Shown here: positions 25,035-34,909 of the stretch, piece by piece
Layout of the letters: each line of letters starts with the position of its first letter
How positions within the stretch are numbered: the first letter of the stretch is position 1
NCBI GenBank assembly: GCA_963818505.1
Contig: CAWFSJ010000005.1
Coordinates: forward strand, 372,001 to 436,000
DNA: 64,000 bases
Direction of reading: 5' to 3'
Source: JADKAV01 sp963818505
Lineage (GTDB): Bacteria > Actinomycetota > Actinomycetes > S36-B12 > UBA10799
Notes under the pieces: model-generated
What the model was told of the DNA's origin: nothing
Databases searched by the model: none
The model's input: the letters and a program-made list of their open reading frames with translations, nothing else
Translations under genes and position numbers: made by a program

Positions 25035-25445
25035 CTACGCCTGCGGAACCACAGTCTCGTCGACGCCCACCAGCAGGCGCAAGGCCCGCGGATCGCCTTC
25101 CCAGGACTGCTCGATCACCTCGCGCGGAACCCGCCGGGCTGCATACCGCAGCGCGAGCGCCACCACGACCGCGTCGTCGAGCGGGCCGATCACGGGGATG
25201 AACTCGGGGATCAGATCGATAGGGCTGATCACCCACAGCACTGCGATGATCACGGCCACCTTGGCCGATGTCGGGACGGCTGGGTCTCTGCGCAGCCGCC
25301 ACAACACCTGGACGCAGTCGGGTAGGAACCCGACGACGTCGCGCAGGAACCCGGGCGGCAGTCGTCTGGCCAATAGATACAGAACGGCCCAGGCAGCCAC
25401 CAACACCAGCGCGGTGACGACTGCCGTCGTGAGCAACGTACGCAT
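25035..25445 (-). CDS. DUF1232 (YkvA-like) membrane protein
   Basis: A 136-residue protein with one N-terminal transmembrane helix (TAVVTALVLVAAWAVLYLLA) and a DUF1232 core whose signature is seen as VISPIDLIPEFIPVIGPLDD followed by a second hydrophobic stretch. Members are widespread small membrane proteins of unknown role. The frame is open 22 codons further upstream, but ATG 25445 has a GGAGGAAAGA ribosome site. It lies 9 bases ahead of the ABC ATPase gene and probably heads that operon. It is divergent from the iron permease gene. Confidence 0.85.
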   Translation of the reverse strand: MRTLLTTAVVTALVLVAAWAVLYLLARRLPPGFLRDVVGFLPDCVQVLWRLRRDPAVPTSAKVAVIIAVLWVISPIDLIPEFIPVIGPLDDAVVVALALRYAARRVPREVIEQSWEGDPRALRLLVGVDETVVPQA

Positions 25446-25526
25446 TCTTTCCTCCGAATCCAGTCTGTGCTTTGGCTCGGTCGGGCACGCAGGCGGGGCA
25501 CCTGGCCACATACGGCGGCTCAGCGA

Positions 25527-25548
25527 TACAGTTATTAGGTATACCTAA
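25527..25548 (+). promoter_or_regulatory. Probable metal-responsive operator at the FTR1 promoter
   Basis: TTAGGTATACCTAA (25535-25548) is a perfect 7+7 palindrome whose half-site TTAGG resembles DtxR/IdeR boxes, but it lacks the central bases of the 19-bp IdeR consensus. It begins 3 bases after a TACAGT hexamer (25527-25532), so it would cover the transcription start, ideal for repression. The FTR1 GTG is 16 bases further on with GGAG before it. Confidence 0.55.
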
Positions 25549-25563
25549 GTTCTTGGAGTCTGC

Positions 25564-26424
25564 GTGATCGGCAACTACCTGATCGGCCTGCGCGAAGGCC
25601 TCGAGGCCGCGCTGATCGTCAGCATCCTCGTCGCGTACCTGGTGAAGACGCAGCGACGTCACCTACTGCCCCGGATCTGGGCAGGCGTGGCCGTGGCGGT
25701 GCTGCTCTCGGTGGCCATAGGAGCGCTGCTCACGTTCGGCACCCGCACCCTCACGTTCGAGGCTCAGGAGGCCATCGGCGGCACCCTGTCGATCGTGGCT
25801 GTCGGCCTGGTCACGTGGATGATCTTCTGGATGGCCAGCAACGCCCGGCATCTCAAGGGCGAACTCCACGCCAAGGTGGACAAGGCGGCCGACGCCGGCG
25901 TGTGGGCGATCACGCTCGTGGCCTTCTTGGCCGTGGCCAGAGAGGGCATCGAGACGGCCCTGTTCATCTGGGCCGCCGCACGTTCGGCCGGTCAAGGATC
26001 GACGCCTCTCATCGGGGCGTTGCTGGGGATCGCGACCGCCATTGCGCTCGGGTGGCTCATCTACCGGGGTGCTCTGAAACTCAACCTCGCGACGTTCTTC
26101 AAGTGGACCGGCGCAGCTTTGATCATCGTTGCGGCCGGCGTGCTGGCCTACGGCATCCACGATCTGCAGGAGGCGGGGATCCTGCCCGGGCTGAACACAC
26201 TTGCCTTCGACGTGAGCTCAGTGATCGCACCCAGTACCTGGTACGCCGCCCTGCTGAAAGGCACCATCAACTTCACGCCCGCAACGACCGTTCTGAGTGC
26301 TGTGGGCTGGCTGCTGTACGTAGGTGTCGTGATGCCGTTGTTCATCCGAAAGGTCCGGACCCCCAAGCCGAGCGGCGCAACCACCGCGCCTGCATCCTCA
26401 CTGACCCAGGAGCGCCACGCATGA
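25564..26424 (+). CDS. FTR1-family iron permease (EfeU-like)
   Basis: A 286-residue membrane protein with seven hydrophobic segments. Both FTR1 signature motifs are present: REGLE at residues 10-14 and REGIE at residues 126-130, the glutamates that bind ferric iron during transport. It would move iron across the membrane, receiving it from an exported partner. The GTG at 25564 has a TTGGAG site. The stop overlaps the start of the cupredoxin lipoprotein by four bases, so the two are made together. A palindromic operator lies at the promoter. No DyP peroxidase (EfeB) gene follows, unlike complete EfeUOB systems. Confidence 0.92.
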   Translation: MIGNYLIGLREGLEAALIVSILVAYLVKTQRRHLLPRIWAGVAVAVLLSVAIGALLTFGTRTLTFEAQEAIGGTLSIVAVGLVTWMIFWMASNARHLKGELHAKVDKAADAGVWAITLVAFLAVAREGIETALFIWAAARSAGQGSTPLIGALLGIATAIALGWLIYRGALKLNLATFFKWTGAALIIVAAGVLAYGIHDLQEAGILPGLNTLAFDVSSVIAPSTWYAALLKGTINFTPATTVLSAVGWLLYVGVVMPLFIRKVRTPKPSGATTAPASSLTQERHA

Positions 26425-26786
26425 AGATCGCCGTAATCGCCGTCGGTGCCGCCGCTGTTCTGAGCCTGGCCGCCTGCACGAGCAACGGAACTGACGCCGA
26501 GGCAACCCCGGTGTCGGTCAACAGCAGCGCAACTGCTTGCGACGTGCAACCGGCCACAGCTCCGGCCGGCACCGTCGTGTTCGCGGTGCAGAACACCGGC
26601 GACCAGCCCACCGAGTTCTACCTGTACGGCAGCGATGATGCCGTGGTCGGCGAGGTCGAGAACATCGGGCCCGGCGTTGCCCGCGATCTCGTCGTCGAGG
26701 TCCAAGCCGGTGAATACACCACAGCCTGCAAACCGGGCATGACCGGTGAAGGCATCCGGGCGGCGTTCGCGGTGACGGCGAAGTGA
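26421..26786 (+). CDS. Cupredoxin-like lipoprotein, short EfeO-type partner of FTR1
   Basis: A 121-residue lipoprotein: signal peptide with lipobox LAAC (Cys19), then about 95 residues of beta-rich domain. TPVSVNSSATACDVQPATAPAGTVVFAVQNTG resembles the EfeO cupredoxin domain, including the paired cysteines (ACDV and TACKPG) and a GMTGEGIRAAFAV ending. EfeO of other bacteria also has a C-terminal M75 peptidase-like domain that binds iron; it is absent here. Overlap with the FTR1 stop (ATGA) and with the next gene indicates a three-gene operon. Delivery of iron to FTR1 is inferred. Confidence 0.82.
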   Translation: MKIAVIAVGAAAVLSLAACTSNGTDAEATPVSVNSSATACDVQPATAPAGTVVFAVQNTGDQPTEFYLYGSDDAVVGEVENIGPGVARDLVVEVQAGEYTTACKPGMTGEGIRAAFAVTAK

Positions 26787-27109
26787 CCCACCACGCCGCG
26801 GGTAGGGAGTTGCACCTTCTCGAACCCGCAGTGCGCGCTGACCGGGACGCGCTCGAAGACCTGCTGCACCGAGACTTCGTCGAGGTCGGCGCGTCGGGGA
26901 AGGTGTGGACGCGCGAGCAGGTCATCGAGGCGCTGCTTGCCGACCCCGAATGCCCGACCGACGTGTCGGACCTCACCACGGATGAACTGGCCTACGGCAT
27001 CGCGCTGGTGACCTACGAACTGGCCGGAGTGCGCCGCAGTTCGGTCTGGATCCGAGAGGTGACGCGTTGGCAGTTGCGATACCACCAGGGCACCCGTTCG
27101 TCGGCCTGA
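26783..27109 (+). CDS. NTF2-like (DUF4440-type) small protein
   Basis: A 108-residue protein with the cone-shaped NTF2-like pattern: an N-terminal helix (LEPAVRADRDALEDLLHRDFVEVGASGKVWT), the EVIEALL-type helix and strands ending RRSSVWIREVTRWQLRYHQGT. This matches DUF4440/SnoaL-like proteins that bind small ligands or serve as enzymes or scaffolds. GTG 26783 overlaps the stop of the cupredoxin lipoprotein (GTGA). It has no signal peptide, so it is cytoplasmic. Whether it belongs functionally to iron uptake or only shares the transcript is unknown. Confidence 0.75.
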   Translation: MTHHAAGRELHLLEPAVRADRDALEDLLHRDFVEVGASGKVWTREQVIEALLADPECPTDVSDLTTDELAYGIALVTYELAGVRRSSVWIREVTRWQLRYHQGTRSSA

Positions 27110-27152
27110 ACCCGATGTCCGAAATCCGCCAGACCGGGGATTGCAGCCCGTA

Positions 27153-27158
27153 GAGAAT
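27153..27158 (+). promoter_or_regulatory. -10 element of alkA, leaderless
   Basis: GAGAAT on the plus strand, 6 bases before the GTG at 27165. Confidence 0.5.
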
Positions 27159-27164
27159 CGAGTT

Positions 27165-28532
27165 GTGCAAACGCTGGACTTCAATGCCTGTTACCGCGCC
27201 GTCAGTAGCCGGGACGCTCGTTTCGACGGCTGGTTCTACACGGCCGTGCGCACCACCGGCATCTACTGCCGCCCGAGTTGCCCAGCGATCACACCCAAAG
27301 CACGCAACGTCGAGTTCCATCGGTCCGCGGCGGCTGCTCAAGCCTCGGGGTTCCGCGCCTGCAAACGCTGCCGGCCCGACGCATCCCCCGGATCGCCGGA
27401 ATGGAACACTCGCTCGGACGTCGTGGCGCGAGCGATGCGCCTGATCCGTGACGGCGTCGTGGACCGGGCCGGCGTATCCGGCCTGGCCGAGGAACTTGGC
27501 TACACACAGCGGCACGTGAACCGCATGATGACCGAGGAACTGGGCGCCGGACCACTGGCCATCGCCCGCACGCACCGCGCGCGCACCGCCAGGATCCTGC
27601 TGGAGAGTACGGATCTGACCGCAGCCGACATCGCCTTCGCGTCGGGGTTCAACAGCGTGCGGCAGTTCAATCAGACGATCCGGGAGGTGTATGCGGCCAG
27701 CCCCCGCCAACTGCGCGGAGACGGCACGGGCACAGAGACGATCACACTGCGGTTGGCCACACGGCAACCGTTCGCGGGCGACGTCCTGCTGCGTTTCCTG
27801 GGTGAGCGCGCGATCCCCGGCGTCGAGTCCTGGGACGGGCACACGTTCACGCGCAGTCTGCGTCTGCCCCACGCGACGGGCCAAGCCAGTGTCGTCGCAA
27901 GGACAGATCACGTGCGCTTGACGCTGTCCCTGCATGACCTGCGCGACCTCACCAGCGCCGTGGCCCGACTGCGCCGGATGCTGGACCTGGATGCCGACCC
28001 TGTGGCTGTCGCGGCGACGCTTGCCCCGACGTTGCCGGTGGACCGGATTCCTGGCCTGCGCAGCCCCGCCGCCTTCGATCCGCAGGAGACCGCCATCCGC
28101 GCGGTCCTCGGCCAGCAGATCAGCGTGGCGGCTGCTCGCACGGCTGCGGGACGGTTGGCAGCCGGTGGGGACGGCCTGTTCCCCACCTCGGGCGAACTCG
28201 CTGCGCTGGACCCGGAGTCACTGCCGATGCCCCGGCGCCGGGCGCGCACGCTGGTGGAGTTGGCAACGCGCCTTGCCGACGGGCAGATCCACCTCGATCC
28301 GGGCGCGGACTGGGATTGCGCCGAGCGCGACCTGCTCGCCGTGGCCGGCATCGGTCCTTGGACTGCGAAGTACATCCGGATGCGTGCTCTTGGTGACCCC
28401 GACGTGAGCCTGCCATCGGACTTGGGCATCGCGAAAGCGGCGGCCCATTGGGGACTGGACGCCGACGATGCCCGCTGGAAGCCGTGGCGCTCCTACGCGA
28501 TGCACTATCTGTGGAACCTGGAAAGGGATTGA
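27165..28532 (+). CDS. alkA: Ada-type regulator fused to AlkA 3-methyladenine DNA glycosylase
   Basis: A 455-residue three-part adaptive-response protein. Residues about 1-75 are the Ada zinc/methyl-phosphotriester domain, with Cys35, Cys39, Cys66 and Cys69 (YCRPSC and CKRC). About 85-185 is an AraC helix-turn-helix region (ELGYTQRHVNRMM, ASGFNSVRQFNQTIREVY). The rest is an AlkA glycosylase, with GIGPWTAKYIRMRAL (hairpin) and LPSDLGI (catalytic Asp). Mycobacterial AlkA has this layout. It both senses methylation and removes alkylated bases, and probably controls the ogt gene starting 2 bases after it. GTG 27165 follows GAGAAT by 6 bases. Confidence 0.92.
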   Translation: MQTLDFNACYRAVSSRDARFDGWFYTAVRTTGIYCRPSCPAITPKARNVEFHRSAAAAQASGFRACKRCRPDASPGSPEWNTRSDVVARAMRLIRDGVVDRAGVSGLAEELGYTQRHVNRMMTEELGAGPLAIARTHRARTARILLESTDLTAADIAFASGFNSVRQFNQTIREVYAASPRQLRGDGTGTETITLRLATRQPFAGDVLLRFLGERAIPGVESWDGHTFTRSLRLPHATGQASVVARTDHVRLTLSLHDLRDLTSAVARLRRMLDLDADPVAVAATLAPTLPVDRIPGLRSPAAFDPQETAIRAVLGQQISVAAARTAAGRLAAGGDGLFPTSGELAALDPESLPMPRRRARTLVELATRLADGQIHLDPGADWDCAERDLLAVAGIGPWTAKYIRMRALGDPDVSLPSDLGIAKAAAHWGLDADDARWKPWRSYAMHYLWNLERD

Positions 28533-28533
28533 T

Positions 28534-29016
28534 ATGGCGTACACCGAATACGACAGCCCTGTCGGCCGGCTGACCCTGGTCGCTTCCGACGCCGGCCTCA
28601 GCGCCGTGTGGTGGCCGGATGATGTGCGCGCTGGAACCGTAGGTGATCGCCAGGACGACCACCGCGTACTGCAGCAGACGGTCACGGAACTCGAAGAGTA
28701 CTTCGCTGGCCGCCGAACGGAGTTCGACGTCGCTCTCGACCCGGACGGAACCGACTTCCAACTGGCGGCGTGGAGGGTCCTGCGCGAGATTCCGTTCGGC
28801 CAGACGATCAGCTACGGCGAACAGGCGCGCCGCCTCGGGGACGCCGGCAAGGCCAGAGCGGTGGGCGCAGCCAACGGTCGCAACCCGATCTCGATCATCG
28901 TCCCGTGCCACCGGGTCGTGGCGACCTCGGGTGCGCTGACGGGCTTCGCCGGGGGCCTTGACGCGAAGACGTGGCTGCTCGACTTCGAGCGTCGCCAGGC
29001 CGGTGTTGGGGGGTAG
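28534..29016 (+). CDS. ogt: Methylated-DNA-protein-cysteine S-methyltransferase
   Basis: A 160-residue suicide DNA repair protein that takes methyl groups from O6-methylguanine. The acceptor Cys125 lies in IIVPCHRVV, and RVLREIPFGQTISYGEQAR and the GAANGRNPISI segment are the usual neighbours. The N-terminal 70 residues form the small ribonuclease-like domain. The start at 28534 has AAGGGAT upstream and is only 1 base past the alkA stop, so alkA-ogt is a two-gene adaptive-response operon as in mycobacteria. Confidence 0.95.
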   Translation: MAYTEYDSPVGRLTLVASDAGLSAVWWPDDVRAGTVGDRQDDHRVLQQTVTELEEYFAGRRTEFDVALDPDGTDFQLAAWRVLREIPFGQTISYGEQARRLGDAGKARAVGAANGRNPISIIVPCHRVVATSGALTGFAGGLDAKTWLLDFERRQAGVGG

Positions 29017-29085
29017 AGCGACGCCTTGCAACCGCACTTCTCACCGGGCTGGTCGGGTCCTTCCAGAGCGCCTTGCGCGCATTGA

Positions 29086-29207
29086 TGCTGGGCACCGCGG
29101 TCCTGTGTATGCTTCCCGGTCTCATCGCCTGGCGGATGATGCGAATACCGGCCCCGGACCAGGCAGACTCGCCAAGGACTCGTGGCCCAGCCGTGACCCA
29201 GAAGTGA
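29086..29207 (+). CDS. Possible very small membrane protein
   Basis: In the 225-bp gap between ogt and the next gene an ATG begins a 40-residue frame, MLGTAVLCMLPGLIAW followed by RMMRIP, that contains one short hydrophobic stretch and a charged tail. There is no clear ribosome site, and the frame is open upstream into ogt, so this could equally be noise. No other structure is seen in this gap. Confidence 0.2.
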
Positions 29208-29229
29208 TCTTGGCCCCACCCCGGGGTTC

Positions 29230-29235
29230 TACCGT
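29230..29235 (+). promoter_or_regulatory. -10 element, leaderless
   Basis: TACCGT on the plus strand, 6 bases before the ATG at 29242. Confidence 0.5.
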
Positions 29236-29241
29236 GGGGGT

Positions 29242-30957
29242 ATGGAGGGTTCGGCTGCCTTGACGAAGTGCCCGGCATGCGGCGCGGAACTGACCTCGGC
29301 CCAGATGGATTCCGACGGGATCGTTACCTGCGCATGCGGGGTACGGGCCTACGTCGGCTACATCCAGGAACTCGACTATCTGCAGCAACGAGTGTCCTGG
29401 CTGCAGGATCGCGTGGCCGAAGGCGCCGGAGCACCGGACGCGGCAACCGCGACGGAGTACGGGGTCTGGCGCGCACCGGCCACGGCGACACCTACGGCAC
29501 AATCGCATCGCGGACGCTCCACCCAAGTGCTGCTCGTGGCTCTCGGTGCCACCATGCTGCTGCTGGCCGGTCTGGTGTTCGTCGCGGTGGCCTGGCAGTT
29601 GGTCGGCCCGTTCGGGCAGGTGGGCTTCCTGCTGGCGGCCACAGCGATCACCGGGGTACTGGCCTTCACCTTGCGCAGGCGGGTTCATGCCACTGCAGAA
29701 GCCCTGGCCGTCGTGGCCTTCGGGCTCGCGCTCATAGCGGCGTCGGCTGCTCCGGCGCTCGGTGCACTGCCGTCGGAATGGAACAGCCCCGACTCCCCCT
29801 ATGCCATCGCGGTCAGCGTCGTCATGTGCGTCGCCGGGATCGGGCTCGGCCACGCGGCGGGGCTTCGGGGCTGGGTGTGGCTCGGGTGGTTCACGTTGCC
29901 CGTGGCGCTGGCCTGCGTTCTGGCGTTCACAGTGGGGTTCTGGGACTCGGCGCACTTGGGCGTAACGGTTGCTGCCACCGTCTACCTCCTGGCCGCGATC
30001 GGGCTGCTCGTCCTGAGGACGCCGGACCGTCCGGAACGCATCGCCACAGCTTCGTTGTGCGGTCTTACCGCAGGCGGGTTCACCCTCGGCCTGCTGATGT
30101 ACTCACCGCCGTTGGGTGCACTGATCGTGATCGGCACATTCTTGCTGGCGACGCTGGTCGCCTACGAGATCGACCGGCACTTCGTACTCGCGGTTGTGGG
30201 CTGGCCACTGTTCGGACTATGGCTTGTGTTGCTGGGCATCGCTGTTGGCCCTTCGCCGGCAGTGGCCGCAGCACTGGCGCTGGCCGGGGTTGGCCTGCTG
30301 TTCGCGGTCGCCCGTTGGAGCCGATTGCTGGCGGTCACCACAGCCGCTGTGGTCTGGTGCGCCTGGCTGATGGCCAGCATCCCCGATGGGGAAGCCACCC
30401 TGGTGCTCACCATCGCCGGAGTGGGTCTTTTCGCTTTCGGCCTGTATCCGGGTGGTGCGCCGGTGGCCTGGCTGGGTGCGTTGACGCTGGCAGTTGTGGT
30501 GGTGGCCGAGGTCGATGATCCGGCGTTCGCGGAGTTCTACACCCTGTGCCTGTCTGGGCTGCTGCTCGTGGCCGGGCTGCTTCAGTGGCGAGCAGGGCAA
30601 CGACGCTCGGGGCTCGTCTACGGACCGGCCGTGGCAGTGGCGCTGATTCCGACGGCGGTTCTCTGCTGGAACGACATCTGGTCTGCGCCCTCCCTGATCA
30701 GATTCGCCATCGTGATGGTTGTCGGGTTGACGCTGCTGTTGCTCGGCGTGAGGCTTCACCAGCAGGGCCTGGTCGTGCCTGCTGCCGTCGCCGTCGGGAT
30801 CGCCGCCACCGCCCAGATCTTCGCGACGCTGGACACCTTGCCGCGCTGGTTGGCATTAGGCATCGCCGGCACGGTGCTGATCATCGTGGGCGCACGTATT
30901 GAGTGGGTCCGCGGCAAGGGTCGGGAAACCGGAGAGTGGCTGAACTCGCTGAGCTAG
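29242..30957 (+). CDS. Large polytopic membrane protein with N-terminal zinc-ribbon-like motif
   Basis: A 571-residue protein. The first about 35 residues contain two cysteine pairs (KCPACGAEL and TCACGVR), like a small zinc ribbon, followed by a short coiled segment (YIQELDYLQQRVSWLQDRVAEG). From about residue 95 the protein is almost entirely hydrophobic, with some 15 or more transmembrane helices. This layout resembles actinobacterial proteins of the SCO7613 C-terminal-domain type, but I am not certain. No transport or enzymatic motif is seen. TACCGT lies 6 bases before the ATG. The gene ends 35 bases before palindrome copy E. Confidence 0.75.
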   Translation: MEGSAALTKCPACGAELTSAQMDSDGIVTCACGVRAYVGYIQELDYLQQRVSWLQDRVAEGAGAPDAATATEYGVWRAPATATPTAQSHRGRSTQVLLVALGATMLLLAGLVFVAVAWQLVGPFGQVGFLLAATAITGVLAFTLRRRVHATAEALAVVAFGLALIAASAAPALGALPSEWNSPDSPYAIAVSVVMCVAGIGLGHAAGLRGWVWLGWFTLPVALACVLAFTVGFWDSAHLGVTVAATVYLLAAIGLLVLRTPDRPERIATASLCGLTAGGFTLGLLMYSPPLGALIVIGTFLLATLVAYEIDRHFVLAVVGWPLFGLWLVLLGIAVGPSPAVAAALALAGVGLLFAVARWSRLLAVTTAAVVWCAWLMASIPDGEATLVLTIAGVGLFAFGLYPGGAPVAWLGALTLAVVVVAEVDDPAFAEFYTLCLSGLLLVAGLLQWRAGQRRSGLVYGPAVAVALIPTAVLCWNDIWSAPSLIRFAIVMVVGLTLLLLGVRLHQQGLVVPAAVAVGIAATAQIFATLDTLPRWLALGIAGTVLIIVGARIEWVRGKGRETGEWLNSLS

Positions 30958-30991
30958 TGGCGTTCTCGCTGGCGCGGTCTTTGTGCCGTTG

Positions 30992-31059
30992 GTTAGAGGT
31001 TGTGCCGTTGGTTAGCGAAACAACGCGTGGATTCGCTAACCAGGACCACAACCTCTAAC
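30992..31059. repeat. 68-bp dispersed palindrome, copy E
   Basis: Differs from copies A/B/D at two positions in the left arm (TGTGCCG and GCGAAAC). The 16-base phrase TTGTGCCGTTGGTTAG of its left arm is present once more just outside, at 30981, a direct half-arm duplication like that at copy D. It lies between convergent genes. Confidence 0.9.
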
Positions 31060-31084
31060 GCGGGCGGCACCGGGGCTCCCGCGC

Positions 31085-32194
31085 CTACTTCAGCGCGTAC
31101 TTGCCGACCACGCCGGCGTGGTCGGAGTGCCAGAAACCGTAGGACTGCTCGCGACCGACCACCCATGTCTTGATCTTCTTGACCTTCTTGGGGGTCGTGG
31201 TGAAGATCTGGTCGACGCGGTGGTCGAAGTCGTCGATCGAACCGCCTGTCTGCATGTCATCCGAGCCGGCGATGCAGCAACTCATAGGCGTGGTGGTGCC
31301 GATGTCCTTGAAGCCAGCACCTTTCAGCACCTCGAAGGCCTGTTCGTCACCGGGCACCAGCCCGGGGGAGTCGGAGTTGAAGTCCCCGACAGCGATCAGC
31401 GGACCCTTGACCTTGCCCATCGCTGTCGCGAACTCGTTGGCCTGCTTAGCCCGGATACTCGGCACGTCGGTGCGGTCGTCGAAGGCCTCGAGGTGGGTAT
31501 TTGCGAATGTGAACCAACCGCTCTTACCGACCTTCGCCTGGGTGGACAACCACCCACGACGCGAGGTGACCGTGACGAAGTTCGCTACCTTGACGCTGAA
31601 GCTGTTCTTCACGGTGTACTTCTTGCCCTGCTGGTTCTTGGTCTTGATGCCGACGCCCTTGCGCTTGAGAATCGCGTCGCGCATCGTCAGTCGGTAGTTG
31701 GCCTCGGCGCCACTCGTGCCTGTCTTCGGGTTGTTGTCGACGTCAGCCGGGGCCTCGAAATCGAACTCGTTCTGGACCTTGACCACCTCATACTGGGCCT
31801 TGCCCTTGTTGATCTGCTTGAGGAGGATCTTCAGGAAGTCCTGGTGCACCTTCGTGGCGCTGGGGGTCTGGTTGTACACAGCGTTGAGGTTGACCTTCCC
31901 CTTGCGCCAGAGTGCGACCTCCTGCAGGCCGATGAGGTCGGGTTTGCGCTGTTGGATCTCGTCGGCCAGACCCTTCGAGCGCTTCGTGATGTTGGTGGCG
32001 TTCACCTGTCGCACGATCTCACCGACAGCACTTACGAACTCGCCTCCACCCGTGGCACGCAGCGCCGGGCCCAGGTCCGCGCCCAGGAAGATGTTGCGGG
32101 TCATGACGGTCACGTCGTCGGCCGCCTGGGCCGACGACACACCGAAACTGAGGCTGAGTGCACCGGCGGTGAGCACGGTCAAGGCTTTGCGCAT
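31085..32194 (-). CDS. Secreted endonuclease/exonuclease/phosphatase-family protein
   Basis: A 369-residue exported phosphodiesterase-fold protein. A signal peptide of about 24 residues ends SSAQAAD. The mature protein shows the EEP superfamily blocks VTVMTRNIFLGADL, DLIGLQEVALW (metal-binding Glu), FANTHLEAF, IAVGDFNSDS and the C-terminal SDHAGVVG (catalytic His). Substrate could be nucleic acid, phospholipid or an inositol phosphate; the family does not decide. The frame begins 12 codons earlier, but ATG 32194 starts the signal peptide and TATGGT ends 6 bases upstream. It follows clpB in the same direction but has its own promoter. Confidence 0.88.
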   Translation of the reverse strand: MRKALTVLTAGALSLSFGVSSAQAADDVTVMTRNIFLGADLGPALRATGGGEFVSAVGEIVRQVNATNITKRSKGLADEIQQRKPDLIGLQEVALWRKGKVNLNAVYNQTPSATKVHQDFLKILLKQINKGKAQYEVVKVQNEFDFEAPADVDNNPKTGTSGAEANYRLTMRDAILKRKGVGIKTKNQQGKKYTVKNSFSVKVANFVTVTSRRGWLSTQAKVGKSGWFTFANTHLEAFDDRTDVPSIRAKQANEFATAMGKVKGPLIAVGDFNSDSPGLVPGDEQAFEVLKGAGFKDIGTTTPMSCCIAGSDDMQTGGSIDDFDHRVDQIFTTTPKKVKKIKTWVVGREQSYGFWHSDHAGVVGKYALK

Positions 32195-32200
32195 GACGGA

Positions 32201-32206
32201 ACCATA
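32201..32206 (-). promoter_or_regulatory. -10 element of EEP gene, leaderless
   Basis: TATGGT on the minus strand, 6 bases before the ATG at 32194. Confidence 0.5.
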
Positions 32207-32262
32207 TGCGCCTGACGGCGAGCGAGCCAAGATCTTTGCAGGAATGTGACCCAGGCAAGGCG

Positions 32263-34797
<2,535 letters not shown>

Positions 34798-34803
34798 AGT
34801 TCT

Positions 34804-34858
34804 ATTCTCCGCCAGACGAGCATCGCCTGTCAATAACTATGAGTCGTTGTATGTCAAG
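34804..34858 (-). promoter_or_regulatory. clpB promoter with HAIR-like HspR operator
   Basis: On the minus strand: CTTGACA-N7-ACTCATA (34838-34858), then -35 TTGACA (34828-34833), an 18-base spacer and -10 GAGAAT (34804-34809), 6 bases before the ATG. The operator agrees in layout with the HspR inverted repeat CTTGAGT-N7-ACTCAAG and with the copy at dnaK. Confidence 0.75.
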
Positions 34859-34909
34859 GTTTGGGATACTGCCGCAGATATGTGCACTCCTTCACACAAG
34901 TGCTTGTCA

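Noticed and set aside
25535..25548. Canonical 19-bp IdeR/DtxR box
   Set aside because: The half-sites match TTAGG but the central five bases of the 19-bp consensus are missing, so I call it only a probable metal-responsive operator.
34859..34909. Stem-loop after the S8 protease stop
   Set aside because: Only a 5-bp GCACT/AGTGC stem with no T-run is visible, too weak to call a terminator.
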